In this document: positions 1 to 7,810 of the stretch, in pieces
How the letters are laid out: each line of letters starts with the position of its first letter
Numbering within the stretch: position 1 is the stretch's first letter
Origin: Erythrobacter sp.
Lineage (GTDB): Bacteria > Pseudomonadota > Alphaproteobacteria > Sphingomonadales > Sphingomonadaceae
DNA length: 64,000 nt
Direction: 5' to 3'
Assembly: GCF_035194505.1 (NCBI RefSeq)
Contig: NZ_CP136573.1
Location: 3,020,878 to 3,084,877, forward strand
Position numbers and translations under genes: made by a program
The notes under the pieces: model-generated
Told to the model about the DNA's origin: nothing
Database searches by the model: none
Seen by the model: only the letters and a program-made list of their open reading frames with translations

Positions 1-585
1 GATGTTGTCAAACGTGAACTGTTCCCAGAAAGCGTTCACTTTCGTGGTGGTTGACCATGCGCCCAGCGGTGCAGTGAAGGACACCTCGCCGCGCGGGTAG
101 ACAAGGCCTGCCGGATTGCGTTCCAGCTCGCCCGACCAGGTGCCGGCAAAGCTCTGCGGTTTGCGGATGACGTTGGCGATCAGGCCCTGTCCGGCAGTTT
201 CCCCGGCGCGCTGGGCACCGCGTGTCACCTCGATCCGGTCGATCGCATCGGCGGGGATGCGGCTGAGGAAGTCCTCGAGCCCGCCCGCTTTGATCGTCGG
301 CCGCTCGCCATCGACCAGCACATTGCCCGCCGCACCTGCAAACCCGCGCAGCTCTGCGCCGGTATCGAGGCTGAACCCGGGCACGCGTTCCAGCAGTTCG
401 AGTGCGGTCTGGGGGTAGAAGCGGTCAAAGAAGGCACGCGGATAGGCCTCGACCGCCGCGGCAGGTGGAGGTGCAGGCGGGGGCGGCGCCGTGTCATCCT
501 GTGCCGCCAACGGGGCGCAATGGGCGAGCGAGACCAGCATTGCGCCCGCAGCAACCACCAGCCGGGTCTTGACCGATCCCGTCAC
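1..585 (-). CDS. TonB-dependent receptor, N-terminal part (runs off window)
   Basis: This is the first 195 codons of an outer-membrane TonB-dependent receptor; the rest lies beyond the left edge. A GTG start at 585 sits one base after the stop of the COG0523 GTPase gene, so the two are probably translationally coupled. TTG at 600 is an in-frame alternative. The protein begins with a signal peptide (hydrophobic core LVVAAGAMLVSLA, then PLAAQDD) and a Pro/Ala-rich stretch. A plug domain follows, with LELLERVPGF, a short VLVDGERPT motif and DAIDRIEVTRG, the usual plug signature. Pairing with a Zn-chaperone gene behind a Zur-like site suggests a zinc or zincophore receptor. That role is inference, because no substrate-specific residue is visible in this fragment. 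Confidence 0.85.
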   Translation of the reverse strand, partial: MTGSVKTRLVVAAGAMLVSLAHCAPLAAQDDTAPPPPAPPPAAAVEAYPRAFFDRFYPQTALELLERVPGFSLDTGAELRGFAGAAGNVLVDGERPTIKAGGLEDFLSRIPADAIDRIEVTRGAQRAGETAGQGLIANVIRKPQSFAGTWSGELERNPAGLVYPRGEVSFTAPLGAWSTTTKVNAFWEQFTFDNI

Positions 586-586
586 C

Positions 587-1831
587 TCAAACCGGCTCAA
601 GCACGGTCTGCGCTTCTCCCCAAGCTGGGAAGGGATCGTTGAGGCGCTCCCACTTGTCCGGAGTGAATTCGTCCGTGGGGAGCAGACAATCGTCGAGCGC
701 CGCAGTGATCGCAGCCTTGTCCAGCCCGATGCCGATGAACACCAGTTCCTGCCGCCGGTCACCCCAAACGGCGTCCCAGTGGCGGATCACGAATTCCTCG
801 AAACTGCCATCATCCGGCCAGCGGTTCTTCGGGACGGCGGCCCACCAGCGGCCCATGCGGCTGACGCTTTTCTGATGCCCGGCAATCGCCAACTCGCCGA
901 GAAAATCGGTGCGAGTGGCGAGCCAGAAGTGGCCCTTGGCGCGGATCACCTTGTCGAGCGCATCGCCGGTCAGGAAGCGGTAGAACATCGCCGGGTGGAA
1001 CGGCCGCCGCGCGCGGTAGACGAAGCTTTCGACGCCATATTCCTCGCTCTCCGGGCGGTGGCTGGCGTAGTCATAGAGCTCCTTCATCCACAGCGGGTGC
1101 TGTTCGGAACGCTCCTCATCATACAGTCCGGTATCGAGGATCGTGTCGAGCGCGACCATGCCGAAGTCCGCCTCAATGATCCGTGCATCGGCGTTCAATG
1201 ACGCGACCACCTGCTTGACTGTGGCGAGCTGTTCGGGGCTTACAGCGCTCGCCTTGTTGACGATCACAACGTCGGCGAATTCGATCTGTTCGACGAGCAG
1301 GCCCACCAGAGAGCGATCATCGCCTTCGCCCGCCGTTTCGCCGCGCGCAGAGAGCAGATCCGTGCTCGAATAATCGGCCAGCAGGTTGAGCGCATCAACC
1401 ACCGTCACCATGGTATCAAGCCGTGCGACATCGCCAAGGCACTCGTCATCTTGATCGCGGAACGAGAAGGTGGCGGCGACCGGCAGGGGTTCGGAAATGC
1501 CGGTGCTTTCGATCACGAGATAGTCGAAGCGGCCTTCCTCGGCGAGTGTGCGCACTTCCTTGAGCAGATCGTCGCGCAAGGTGCAGCAGATGCAGCCATT
1601 GGTCATCTCGACCAGCGTTTCTTCCGCGCGGGACAGCGCTGCCTCGCCGCCGCGCACCAGATCGGCATCGATATTGATCTCGCTCATATCGTTGACGATC
1701 ACCGCCACGCGCTTTCCCTCGCGATTGGCAAGAATGTGGTTGAGCAGCGTGGTCTTGCCCGCGCCGAGAAAGCCGGACAGCACGGTGACGGGCAAGCGGC
1801 GATCGGCAGGTGAGAGGGAGATTGCATTCAT
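587..1831 (-). CDS. COG0523 (CobW/ZigA-type) GTPase, probable zinc metallochaperone
   Basis: This 414-aa cytoplasmic P-loop GTPase belongs to the G3E/COG0523 family, which hands metal to client proteins. It has Walker A GFLGAGKTT at residues 20-28, the family's CxCC metal site as CICC at 80-83, and a C-terminal CobW_C domain. Start ATG at 1831 is preceded by GGAG. Members transcribed from Zur sites (ZigA/ZagA type) act in zinc starvation, and a Zur-like palindrome lies 50 bp upstream. It is the first gene of a leftward operon with the TonB receptor. A cobalt or nitrile-hydratase role is less likely, because no cobalamin or nitrile hydratase gene is near this end of the window. Confidence 0.9.
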   Translation of the reverse strand: MNAISLSPADRRLPVTVLSGFLGAGKTTLLNHILANREGKRVAVIVNDMSEINIDADLVRGGEAALSRAEETLVEMTNGCICCTLRDDLLKEVRTLAEEGRFDYLVIESTGISEPLPVAATFSFRDQDDECLGDVARLDTMVTVVDALNLLADYSSTDLLSARGETAGEGDDRSLVGLLVEQIEFADVVIVNKASAVSPEQLATVKQVVASLNADARIIEADFGMVALDTILDTGLYDEERSEQHPLWMKELYDYASHRPESEEYGVESFVYRARRPFHPAMFYRFLTGDALDKVIRAKGHFWLATRTDFLGELAIAGHQKSVSRMGRWWAAVPKNRWPDDGSFEEFVIRHWDAVWGDRRQELVFIGIGLDKAAITAALDDCLLPTDEFTPDKWERLNDPFPAWGEAQTVLEPV

Positions 1832-1880
1832 GCGTCAACTCCTGTCGGCTGATACTTGAAACGGGGCGCGAGGCCATTAC

Positions 1881-1898
1881 GTTATGTTGTATCATAAC
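1881..1898. promoter_or_regulatory. Zur-like operator palindrome in a divergent promoter
   Basis: GTTATGTTGTATCATAAC has perfect 6-bp outer arms (GTTATG and CATAAC). It differs at only two central positions from the alphaproteobacterial Zur consensus as I recall it (GTTATGTTATAACATAAC). It lies 16 bp before the MerC-like start and 50 bp before the COG0523 GTPase start, so one site could repress both transcripts when zinc is sufficient. The local drop in GC also fits a promoter. No zur gene is visible in the window. Confidence 0.75.
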
Positions 1899-1914
1899 TC
1901 AATAGGGGCGTGGG

Positions 1915-2325
1915 ATGGCAACTTCACTTCCATCGGCGGGCGGCGAGGCGCCGTGGCACCGCTTGGGCATCGGCCTCTCGGCGCTTTGCCTTTTGCATTG
2001 CCTTGCGCTTCCGTGGCTGCTCGCGAGCTTGCCAGTGGTGATGCTCGCCGCTTTGCCAGAGGCGTTACGCGACGAAGAATGGCTCCACGCTGCGTTGATC
2101 ATCCCGGTGATCTTCGTCAGCGGGCCAGTGCTGCTGCGCGGCAAGCCGGGCCATTGGCAGAGCGGACTGGTGCTGGCAGCCTTCGCCGCATTGATCGGCG
2201 CGCTGTTCACCGCAAGCGAGGTGGCCGATCAAATGCTGACAGTAACCGGAGCGGCGTTGTTGCTGGCCGCACACGGGGCGAGACTGCGACGAGGCCATCA
2301 GCATGGACCTTGCGGATTGGCCTAA
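1915..2325 (+). CDS. MerC-domain inner-membrane protein
   Basis: This 136-aa protein has four predicted membrane helices (roughly residues 19-45, 60-78, 86-102 and 108-126). A cysteine pair in the first helix (C25 and C29 in LCLLHC) is the MerC metal-binding feature, and the tail is His/Cys-containing (RGHQHGPCGLA). MerC proteins move mercuric ions in mer operons. Chromosomal homologues without merA or merR, as here, often sit beside Zur-controlled genes and are thought to handle zinc. It diverges from the COG0523 GTPase across the Zur-like site. The family is clear, but the transported ion is inferred from context. Confidence 0.8.
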   Translation: MATSLPSAGGEAPWHRLGIGLSALCLLHCLALPWLLASLPVVMLAALPEALRDEEWLHAALIIPVIFVSGPVLLRGKPGHWQSGLVLAAFAALIGALFTASEVADQMLTVTGAALLLAAHGARLRRGHQHGPCGLA

Positions 2326-2379
2326 GCGATGGTGCAAGGCGGCCCGATCACAATCTGAGCGCAGCGAGACGGGGGGTGA

Positions 2380-2511
2380 GCCGCCGTTTCGCATGGCCCC
2401 TATATCGAGGCCGAGGCGCTGGACGCGGTTGCTGCCGGGCTGGGCATGGCCAGAAGCGCCCGATATGCGCTTCCGGCGAACAACATCATCCTCGTCTATA
2501 GAGCCGCTTAA
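2380..2511 (+). pseudogene. Possible C-terminal gene remnant, unidentified
   Basis: After an in-frame TGA at 2377 a short open stretch reads like a real protein C-terminus (HGPYIEAEALDAVAAGLGMA, ending IILVYRAA) and stops with TAA at 2509-2511. It has no credible start codon or ribosome site. It follows the MerC-like gene, where a second zinc-regulon gene might be expected, but I could not assign it to a family. It may equally be chance open frame in GC-rich DNA. Confidence 0.2.
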
Positions 2512-2639
2512 TCAATCGCGCGCTTGCCTGCGCGGCCGACCGACTTGATGTCGTCCCCCAGCCCGTCGACCGTGTTGCAGGCGGTGGTCGTGACCGTCAG
2601 GGCGGCGAGCGCCACGGCGAAAATCGTTTTGCGAATCAT
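2508..2639 (-). CDS. Entericidin A/B family small lipoprotein
   Basis: This is a 43-aa protein. It has a lipoprotein signal peptide (MIRKTIFAVALAALTVTTTA) with the cysteine of the lipobox at residue 21 (TTAC), followed by NTVDGLGDDIKSVGRAG. That is the conserved entericidin pattern of a short amphipathic helix. Start ATG at 2639 has GGAG 8 nt upstream. Entericidins are membrane-anchored peptides linked to stress-induced lysis in Escherichia coli; in alphaproteobacteria their role is unknown. Here it stands alone, without an obvious A/B partner. Confidence 0.85.
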   Translation of the reverse strand: MIRKTIFAVALAALTVTTTACNTVDGLGDDIKSVGRAGKRAID

Positions 2640-2684
2640 GAGAGGCTCCAATCGTTCAAGGCTTCAACGCGCGAGGCTAGGCCC

Positions 2685-3608
2685 TTATTCCTGACCCGCG
2701 CGTGAAGCGCTGGCCAGACCCTTTGCGAGACGCCGTTCGCGCCATGCGATGATCACCCCTGCGGCAATGATCAACGGCGCGCCAAGCCACAGGCTGGCGG
2801 GTGCGGCGCGGTCGAAGACGTAATAGCCATATACGCTCGCCCACAGCAGCGAGGTGTAGTCCATCAGCAGGATCACCGCCGCCGAGCCGAACCGCAGCGA
2901 GGTGGTGAGCAGCATCTGCGCGCCCCCGCCGACTACTCCCATGCCGAGGATCAGCGCCCAGGTGAGCGGATCGTGGCTCGCCATCACGAAGGGCAGGGCC
3001 AGCGCGGCGACTGGGGTCGTCAGCGCGGCGAACCAGAAGACGATGCTCCACGGGTTTTCGGTGGTGTTGAGATCCTGCAACTGGAAGCTGATGAGCGCGA
3101 CCATGAAGGGCGCGACGAGGCCCACCGCCACGCCCGCCAGCGTCACGCCTTCATGCGCGGTGCCGAAAGGCTGCATCACCACCAGCACGCCCGCAAAGCC
3201 GATCCCCACCGCGCCCCAGCGCCACGGGCCGATGCGCTGGCCGAACAGGGCGATGGCGATCAGCACAGCAAAGATCGGCGCGGTAAAGCCCAGCGTCGTC
3301 GCTTCGGCCAGCGGCAGCAGCAGCACCGCGCCATAGGTGAAGATCATGCCGAACAGGCCCGAGGCCGCGCGCCGTCCGTGCGCCCCGAGGCGCTTGGTGC
3401 GCAGCAAGGCGATCCGGCCGGTGATGGCGAGCCCTGCGCCCAGCAGGATCATGGTGATGAGCTGGCGCCAGAAGATCAGCTCGACCAGATGCGCGCCGCG
3501 CTCTCCTGCGAGCTTCACCAGCATCGCCATCGTCGCCAGCGCGAAGGCGGCAAGCAGCCGCACGAACAGCGCGAGCAGCGGGCGGGGGCGGGCGATCGAG
3601 CCATCCAT
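2685..3608 (-). CDS. EamA/DMT-family transporter
   Basis: This 307-aa inner-membrane protein has about ten helices arranged as two EamA repeats (roughly residues 15-145 and 160-290). That is the usual architecture and length of drug/metabolite transporters of the RhaT/YdcZ superfamily. The ATG at 3608 (MDGSIARPRPLL) is preferred over an upstream start, because it places the first helix just after a short positively charged N-terminus. The C-terminus is Arg/Lys-rich, consistent with a cytoplasmic end. Substrate cannot be inferred from sequence. It diverges from the small membrane protein at 3674 with only 65 bp between. Confidence 0.85.
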   Translation of the reverse strand: MDGSIARPRPLLALFVRLLAAFALATMAMLVKLAGERGAHLVELIFWRQLITMILLGAGLAITGRIALLRTKRLGAHGRRAASGLFGMIFTYGAVLLLPLAEATTLGFTAPIFAVLIAIALFGQRIGPWRWGAVGIGFAGVLVVMQPFGTAHEGVTLAGVAVGLVAPFMVALISFQLQDLNTTENPWSIVFWFAALTTPVAALALPFVMASHDPLTWALILGMGVVGGGAQMLLTTSLRFGSAAVILLMDYTSLLWASVYGYYVFDRAAPASLWLGAPLIIAAGVIIAWRERRLAKGLASASRAGQE

Positions 3609-3673
3609 CGCCCGATGGCTTGGCCGAGGCGCGAGGCTTGTGCAAGCGCGCACAGCCCCTACATCAGCGCGCC

Positions 3674-3916
3674 ATGAACCTGTTCGCGCAATTTGCCCTG
3701 CTCAGCGATGCCGCCCAGCTTGCCGCGGTGGGGGGCGCGTTCTGGGCCTTTGCTGCGCTGGCGATGCTGATGGAGCGCCGCCGCGCCCGCCGCCGCGATG
3801 TGGCACGGCTGGAGCAGGTGGGCTGGGTGCCGTGGACCGGCCTGTTCATGATCGCCGCGATCATCGGCGGCGGATGCCTGGCGATGAGCCTGCCGGTGGT
3901 GTTGGGGAGTTTGTAG
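3674..3916 (+). CDS. Small membrane protein, function unknown
   Basis: This 80-aa protein has two hydrophobic segments, about residues 15-33 (AAVGGAFWAFAALAMLM) and 53-78 (GLFMIAAIIGGGCLAMSL). A strongly basic loop (ERRRARRRDVARLEQ) joins them, predicting a cytoplasmic loop and a hairpin topology. ATG at 3674 is chosen because upstream codons overlap the divergent promoter and would add a non-membrane tail. I do not recognise the family. It is a single gene ahead of the palindromic array at 4.0-4.1 kb. Confidence 0.65.
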   Translation: MNLFAQFALLSDAAQLAAVGGAFWAFAALAMLMERRRARRRDVARLEQVGWVPWTGLFMIAAIIGGGCLAMSLPVVLGSL

Positions 3917-4010
3917 AATTACCCCTCCGTCACGCGCCAGCGGCACGTGCCACCTCCCCATTGCTAGGCAACAGGGAGGGACTGAAGAAGCAACCTCTAT
4001 CGACAGGTAA

Positions 4011-4087
4011 CCGGACCCGAAGGGTCCGCAAGGCCGAACGGCCGCCGGCCGGTTAGGCCGAAAGATCCGGGCCGGAGGGTCCGGATC
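4011..4087. repeat. Cluster of short palindromes (intergenic hairpin array)
   Basis: Between the small membrane protein and cpaF lie successive GC-rich inverted repeats. CGGACCC-GAA-GGGTCCG is at 4012-4028, AGGCCGAACGGCC-type arms lie around 4031-4060, and GATCCGG at 4064-4070 pairs with CCGGATC at 4081-4087. Directly after it comes the cpaF-end hairpin. The packing resembles REP/BIME-type extragenic palindromes or a multi-hairpin transcript end. No ORF of note covers it. Confidence 0.6.
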
Positions 4088-4106
4088 GGCGTGTCAGAGA
4101 CACGCC
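4088..4106 (-). terminator. Hairpin overlapping the cpaF stop codon
   Basis: GGCGTGTC-AGA-GACACGCC is a perfect 8-bp stem with a 3-nt loop that contains the stop codon of cpaF (complement of 4094-4096). It has no U-tract, so it may stabilise the mRNA 3' end or assist termination together with the adjoining hairpins. Confidence 0.45.
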
Positions 4107-5641
4107 TCCAAGTAAGCCTGGTCAAACCCGAACTGGCGCGCCTTTTCGAGCGTGTAGGGGCGCAGGCCCGAGGCGCGGAATTCGCCGAGGATCTTCCCGT
4201 CGTCGGTCTCGTCGAGATATTCGAACTTGAACAGCTCCTGCGTCACGATCACGTCGCCTTCCATCCCGATCACCTCGGTGATGTTGGTGGTGCGGCGCGA
4301 GCCGTCGCGCAGACGCTTCACCTGCACGATCAGATCGACCGATTCGGCGATCTGGCGGCTGATGGCTTCCTTTGGGATCTTGATGTCGCCCATCAGGATC
4401 ATGTTCTCCATACGGCCAAGGCACTCGCGCGGGGAGTTGGCGTGGAGCGTACACATCGAGCCGTCGTGACCGGTGTTCATCGCGGCGAGGAGGTCGAAAC
4501 ACTCCGCGCCGCGGATTTCGCCCAGGATGATCCGGTCAGGACGCATACGCAGGGCGTTCTTCACAAGGTCGCCGATGGTGATCGCGCCCTGGCCTTCAAG
4601 GTTCGGCGGGCGGGTTTCGAGCGGCAGCCAGTGCGGCTGCTGCAGGCGAAGTTCCGCCGCGTCTTCGATGGTCAGCACGCGCTCGCCCGGGTCGATCATC
4701 TTCGACAGGGCGTTGAGCATGGTCGTCTTACCCGAACCAGTACCGCCCGAGATGACGATGTTCATCCGGCACGCGCCCGCGATCTTCAAGGCGGTGCACA
4801 TCTTGTCCGACATCGAGCCGAAGTCGCGCAGCATATCGAGCGTGATCGGCTTTTCGGAAAACTTACGAATCGAGATCGCGGTGCCGCGCAAGGACAGCGG
4901 CGGGACGATCACGTTCACGCGGCTGCCGTCCTTGAGGCGGGCGTCAGCCAGCGGCGTGGTCTGGTCAACGCGGCGGCCGACCTGGTTCACGATGCGCTGC
5001 GCGATCGAGAACAGGTGCTGTTCGTCGCGGAAGCGGATCGGGGCGAGCTGGAGCTTGCCCTTCTTTTCGATGTAGGTCTGATCCGGCCCGTTGACCATGA
5101 TATCGGACACGTCGGGATCGTTGAGCAGTTCTTCGAGCGGGCCGAAGCCCAGCAGCTCGTCGATCAGCACCTTTTCCAGCGCGAATTGCTCGCGGCGGTT
5201 GAGGGTGACCTTGAGCTCGGCCAGCACTTCGAGAATGATCGGGCGGAATTCCTCGGAGAGTTCCTCCTTGGACAGCGTCGCCGCCGCTTCGGGATCGACG
5301 CGTTCGAGCAGGCGCGGGAGCACCTGTTCCTTGATCTCGTGGACGCTGGCTTCAAAGCCGCCGACTTCCGAATTGCCTTCGTTGACCGAAGTCATGCGTT
5401 CGTTGAGGCGGTCCATCGCCTCTGCGCTGGAGGCCGGCCGCGAGGGTGCGGCGGGGGCAGCGGACGGCGCCGGAGCGACGCGTTCGGCCGAGCCTTCGCC
5501 CGGGATCGGCGGGAATTGTTCGCCACCGCGCGGGGCGACGCCGGGGACGCCGGCCCCCTTCATCGGACGCGCGACCCCGAAAGCAGGCCTTGCGCCCGGC
5601 TTCAGTCCGCCAGCGTTGCCCTTCTTGCCGAATGCGCTCAT
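4094..5641 (-). CDS. cpaF: CpaF/TadA-type secretion ATPase
   Basis: This 515-aa cytoplasmic hexameric ATPase powers Flp/Tad pilus assembly (type II/IV secretion superfamily). It has a disordered Gly/Ala/Pro-rich N-terminus (1-75) and a helical N-terminal domain (about 90-260). Walker A GGTGSGKT is at 299-306, the Asp/Walker B region (RIILGEIRGAE) follows, and the His box is LHANSPRE. Start ATG at 5641 (MSAFGKKG) has a GGGGG-type ribosome site; an in-frame ATG 33 nt upstream is less likely. No other tad/cpa genes (flp, cpaB, cpaC, cpaE, tadB, tadC) are in the window, so it is an orphan here. Its partners must lie elsewhere. Confidence 0.92.
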   Translation of the reverse strand: MSAFGKKGNAGGLKPGARPAFGVARPMKGAGVPGVAPRGGEQFPPIPGEGSAERVAPAPSAAPAAPSRPASSAEAMDRLNERMTSVNEGNSEVGGFEASVHEIKEQVLPRLLERVDPEAAATLSKEELSEEFRPIILEVLAELKVTLNRREQFALEKVLIDELLGFGPLEELLNDPDVSDIMVNGPDQTYIEKKGKLQLAPIRFRDEQHLFSIAQRIVNQVGRRVDQTTPLADARLKDGSRVNVIVPPLSLRGTAISIRKFSEKPITLDMLRDFGSMSDKMCTALKIAGACRMNIVISGGTGSGKTTMLNALSKMIDPGERVLTIEDAAELRLQQPHWLPLETRPPNLEGQGAITIGDLVKNALRMRPDRIILGEIRGAECFDLLAAMNTGHDGSMCTLHANSPRECLGRMENMILMGDIKIPKEAISRQIAESVDLIVQVKRLRDGSRRTTNITEVIGMEGDVIVTQELFKFEYLDETDDGKILGEFRASGLRPYTLEKARQFGFDQAYLEACL

Positions 5642-5888
5642 TCCCAGCCCCCAAGGCTCATAAATCTGTTCCACCCGTCTTTCGCCATTGAAGCGAAGGG
5701 TATCTTCCGAAAAATGGTGAATATTGGGGAAAGCTTATTTTTTCCCTAAAGCCGTCAGGCTCGCCTGCGCGGCTGTATCAGACTGGTGCGCGCGGGCAGC
5801 CGAGGCATCGCTTGCGGCACGCAGGCCCTTGCCGAACAGGCACTAATGGCTAGAGCGGCACTCGGGCAGCAGAAGGGACGATAGGCCT

Positions 5889-7724
5889 ATGTGCGGAATC
5901 ATCGGGATTGTTGGCAGCGCCAGCGTGGCGGACCGGCTGGTCGATGGACTGAAGCGCATGGAATATCGCGGCTATGACAGCGCCGGGATCTGCACGCTGC
6001 ACGATGGCGCGCTGGTGCGCCGCCGGGCGGAGGGCAAGCTCGCCAATCTGGCCGCGGTGCTGGCGGGCGATCCGGCCCCCGGCCTTGTCGGCATTGCGCA
6101 TACCCGCTGGGCCACCCACGGCGCGCCGACTTCGGCCAATGCCCACCCCCATGCGACCGGCGAAGTGGCGATCGTCCACAATGGCATCATCGAGAACTAC
6201 AAGGAATTGCGCGCCGAGCTCGCCGCCAAGGGCCGCAAGTTCGAGAGCGAGACCGATACCGAGATTGTCGCGCACCTGATCTCCGAAGAGGTGGAGAACG
6301 GCGCCGATCCGGAAACGGCGGTGCGCACCGTGCTGCCGCGCCTGCGCGGAGCCTTTGCGCTGGCGATTGCGTTCCGTCAGCACCCGGACCTCCTGATCGG
6401 CGCGCGTCTCGGCTCGCCGCTGGTGCTGGGCTATGGCCCCGAAGGCGCCGAGGCGGAGATGTATCTCGGCTCCGATGCGCTGGCGCTCGCCCCGCTGACC
6501 CAGCGCATCGCCTATCTCGAAGAGGGCGACTGGGTGGTGGTGCGCCGCGATTGCGCGCAGATCTACGATGCCGAGAACCGGCCCGTCACCCGCGAGATCC
6601 GCGCCTCGGGCGCTTCGGCGGCGGCGGTGGAGAAGGGCAATTACCGCCACTTCATGCAGAAGGAGATCTACGAGCAGCCCACCGTGGTGGCGCAGACGCT
6701 CGCCTCCTATCTGCGCCGCTCGGACAATTCCGTGGCGCTGCCGCAGATCGATTTCGACCTGTCGCAGATCCGCCGCCTCACCATCGTCGCCTGCGGCACC
6801 TCCTTCTATGCCGGGATGGTGGCGAAGTACTGGTTCGAGCAGTTCGCCCGCGTGCCGGTGGACATCGATGTGGCGTCCGAGTTCCGTTACCGCGAGCCGG
6901 TGCTGGAAGAGGGCGGCCTGGCGCTGTTCATCTCGCAGAGCGGCGAGACCGCCGATACGCTCGCCGCGCTCAGGCATTGCAAGGCCAATGGCCAGACCAT
7001 CGCGGTGGTCGTCAACGTGCCCACCAGCACCATGGCGCGCGAGGCCGATCTGCTGCTGCCGACCCACGCCGGGCCGGAAATCGGCGTCGCCTCGACCAAG
7101 GCCTTCACCTGCCAGCTTGCCGTGCTCGCGGCGCTCGCGGCCCATATGGCGGTGAAGAAGGGCCGGCTGTCGCGCGAACAGGAGGCGGAGATCGTCCACC
7201 ACCTGCTCGAAGCGCCCGCTGCCCTCAACGCCGCGCTCGATCATGATGATGATATCGCGGCGATGGCGCACCTTATCGCGCCGGCCCGCGATGTGCTCTA
7301 TCTCGGGCGCGGGCAGGACTATCCGCTGGCGCTGGAAGGCGCATTGAAGCTGAAGGAAATCAGCTACATCCACGCCGAAGGCTATGCTGCGGGCGAGATG
7401 AAGCACGGGCCCATCGCCCTCATCGACGAAGCCGTGCCGGTGGTGGTGATCGCGCCGTCGGGCCCGCTGTTCGAAAAGACCGTCTCCAACATGGAGGAAG
7501 TGCGCGCGCGCGGCGGGCAGGTGGTGCTGATTTCCGATGGCAAGGGCCTTGCCGAAGCGGGCGAGGGCTGCATCGCGACGATCGAGATGCCGGTGGTCCA
7601 CCCGCTGATCGCGCCGCTGGTCTATGCGATTCCCGTCCAGCTGCTGGCCTATCACGTGGCCCTGGTAAAAGGCACGGATGTCGACCAACCGCGCAATCTC
7701 GCCAAGTCGGTGACCGTTGAATAA
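5889..7724 (+). CDS. glmS: Glutamine--fructose-6-phosphate aminotransferase (isomerizing)
   Basis: This 611-aa cytoplasmic enzyme makes glucosamine-6-phosphate from fructose-6-phosphate and glutamine, the first step toward UDP-GlcNAc for peptidoglycan and LPS. The N-terminal Ntn glutaminase starts MCGIIGIVG, so Cys becomes the nucleophile after Met removal. Two SIS sugar-isomerase domains follow (about 290-420 and 460-600), and the C-terminus LAKSVTVE matches the family's conserved tail. Length is typical. The start is fixed by the required N-terminal cysteine. The leader is only about 245 bp from cpaF. No glmS ribozyme-like structure is evident, as expected outside Firmicutes. Confidence 0.97.
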   Translation: MCGIIGIVGSASVADRLVDGLKRMEYRGYDSAGICTLHDGALVRRRAEGKLANLAAVLAGDPAPGLVGIAHTRWATHGAPTSANAHPHATGEVAIVHNGIIENYKELRAELAAKGRKFESETDTEIVAHLISEEVENGADPETAVRTVLPRLRGAFALAIAFRQHPDLLIGARLGSPLVLGYGPEGAEAEMYLGSDALALAPLTQRIAYLEEGDWVVVRRDCAQIYDAENRPVTREIRASGASAAAVEKGNYRHFMQKEIYEQPTVVAQTLASYLRRSDNSVALPQIDFDLSQIRRLTIVACGTSFYAGMVAKYWFEQFARVPVDIDVASEFRYREPVLEEGGLALFISQSGETADTLAALRHCKANGQTIAVVVNVPTSTMAREADLLLPTHAGPEIGVASTKAFTCQLAVLAALAAHMAVKKGRLSREQEAEIVHHLLEAPAALNAALDHDDDIAAMAHLIAPARDVLYLGRGQDYPLALEGALKLKEISYIHAEGYAAGEMKHGPIALIDEAVPVVVIAPSGPLFEKTVSNMEEVRARGGQVVLISDGKGLAEAGEGCIATIEMPVVHPLIAPLVYAIPVQLLAYHVALVKGTDVDQPRNLAKSVTVE

Positions 7725-7810
7725 GCCCTCAGGGTGCTGTTAACTATCGCCTTTCGGGATTAGCGGGGGAATTTACCGCAATCTAACCTTTGGCAGTTAA
7801 GGTTGCTCTT

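Noticed and set aside
5749..5846. Minus-strand stretch upstream of cpaF reading CLFGKGLRAASDASAARA and ending in a stop
   Set aside because: It is protein-like for about 35 codons but is preceded directly by an in-frame TAG and has no start codon. Most likely chance, or at best a gene remnant.
5642..5888. glmS ribozyme or riboswitch in the glmS leader
   Set aside because: The leader is short with no ribozyme-like pairing, and this class is known mainly from Firmicutes.
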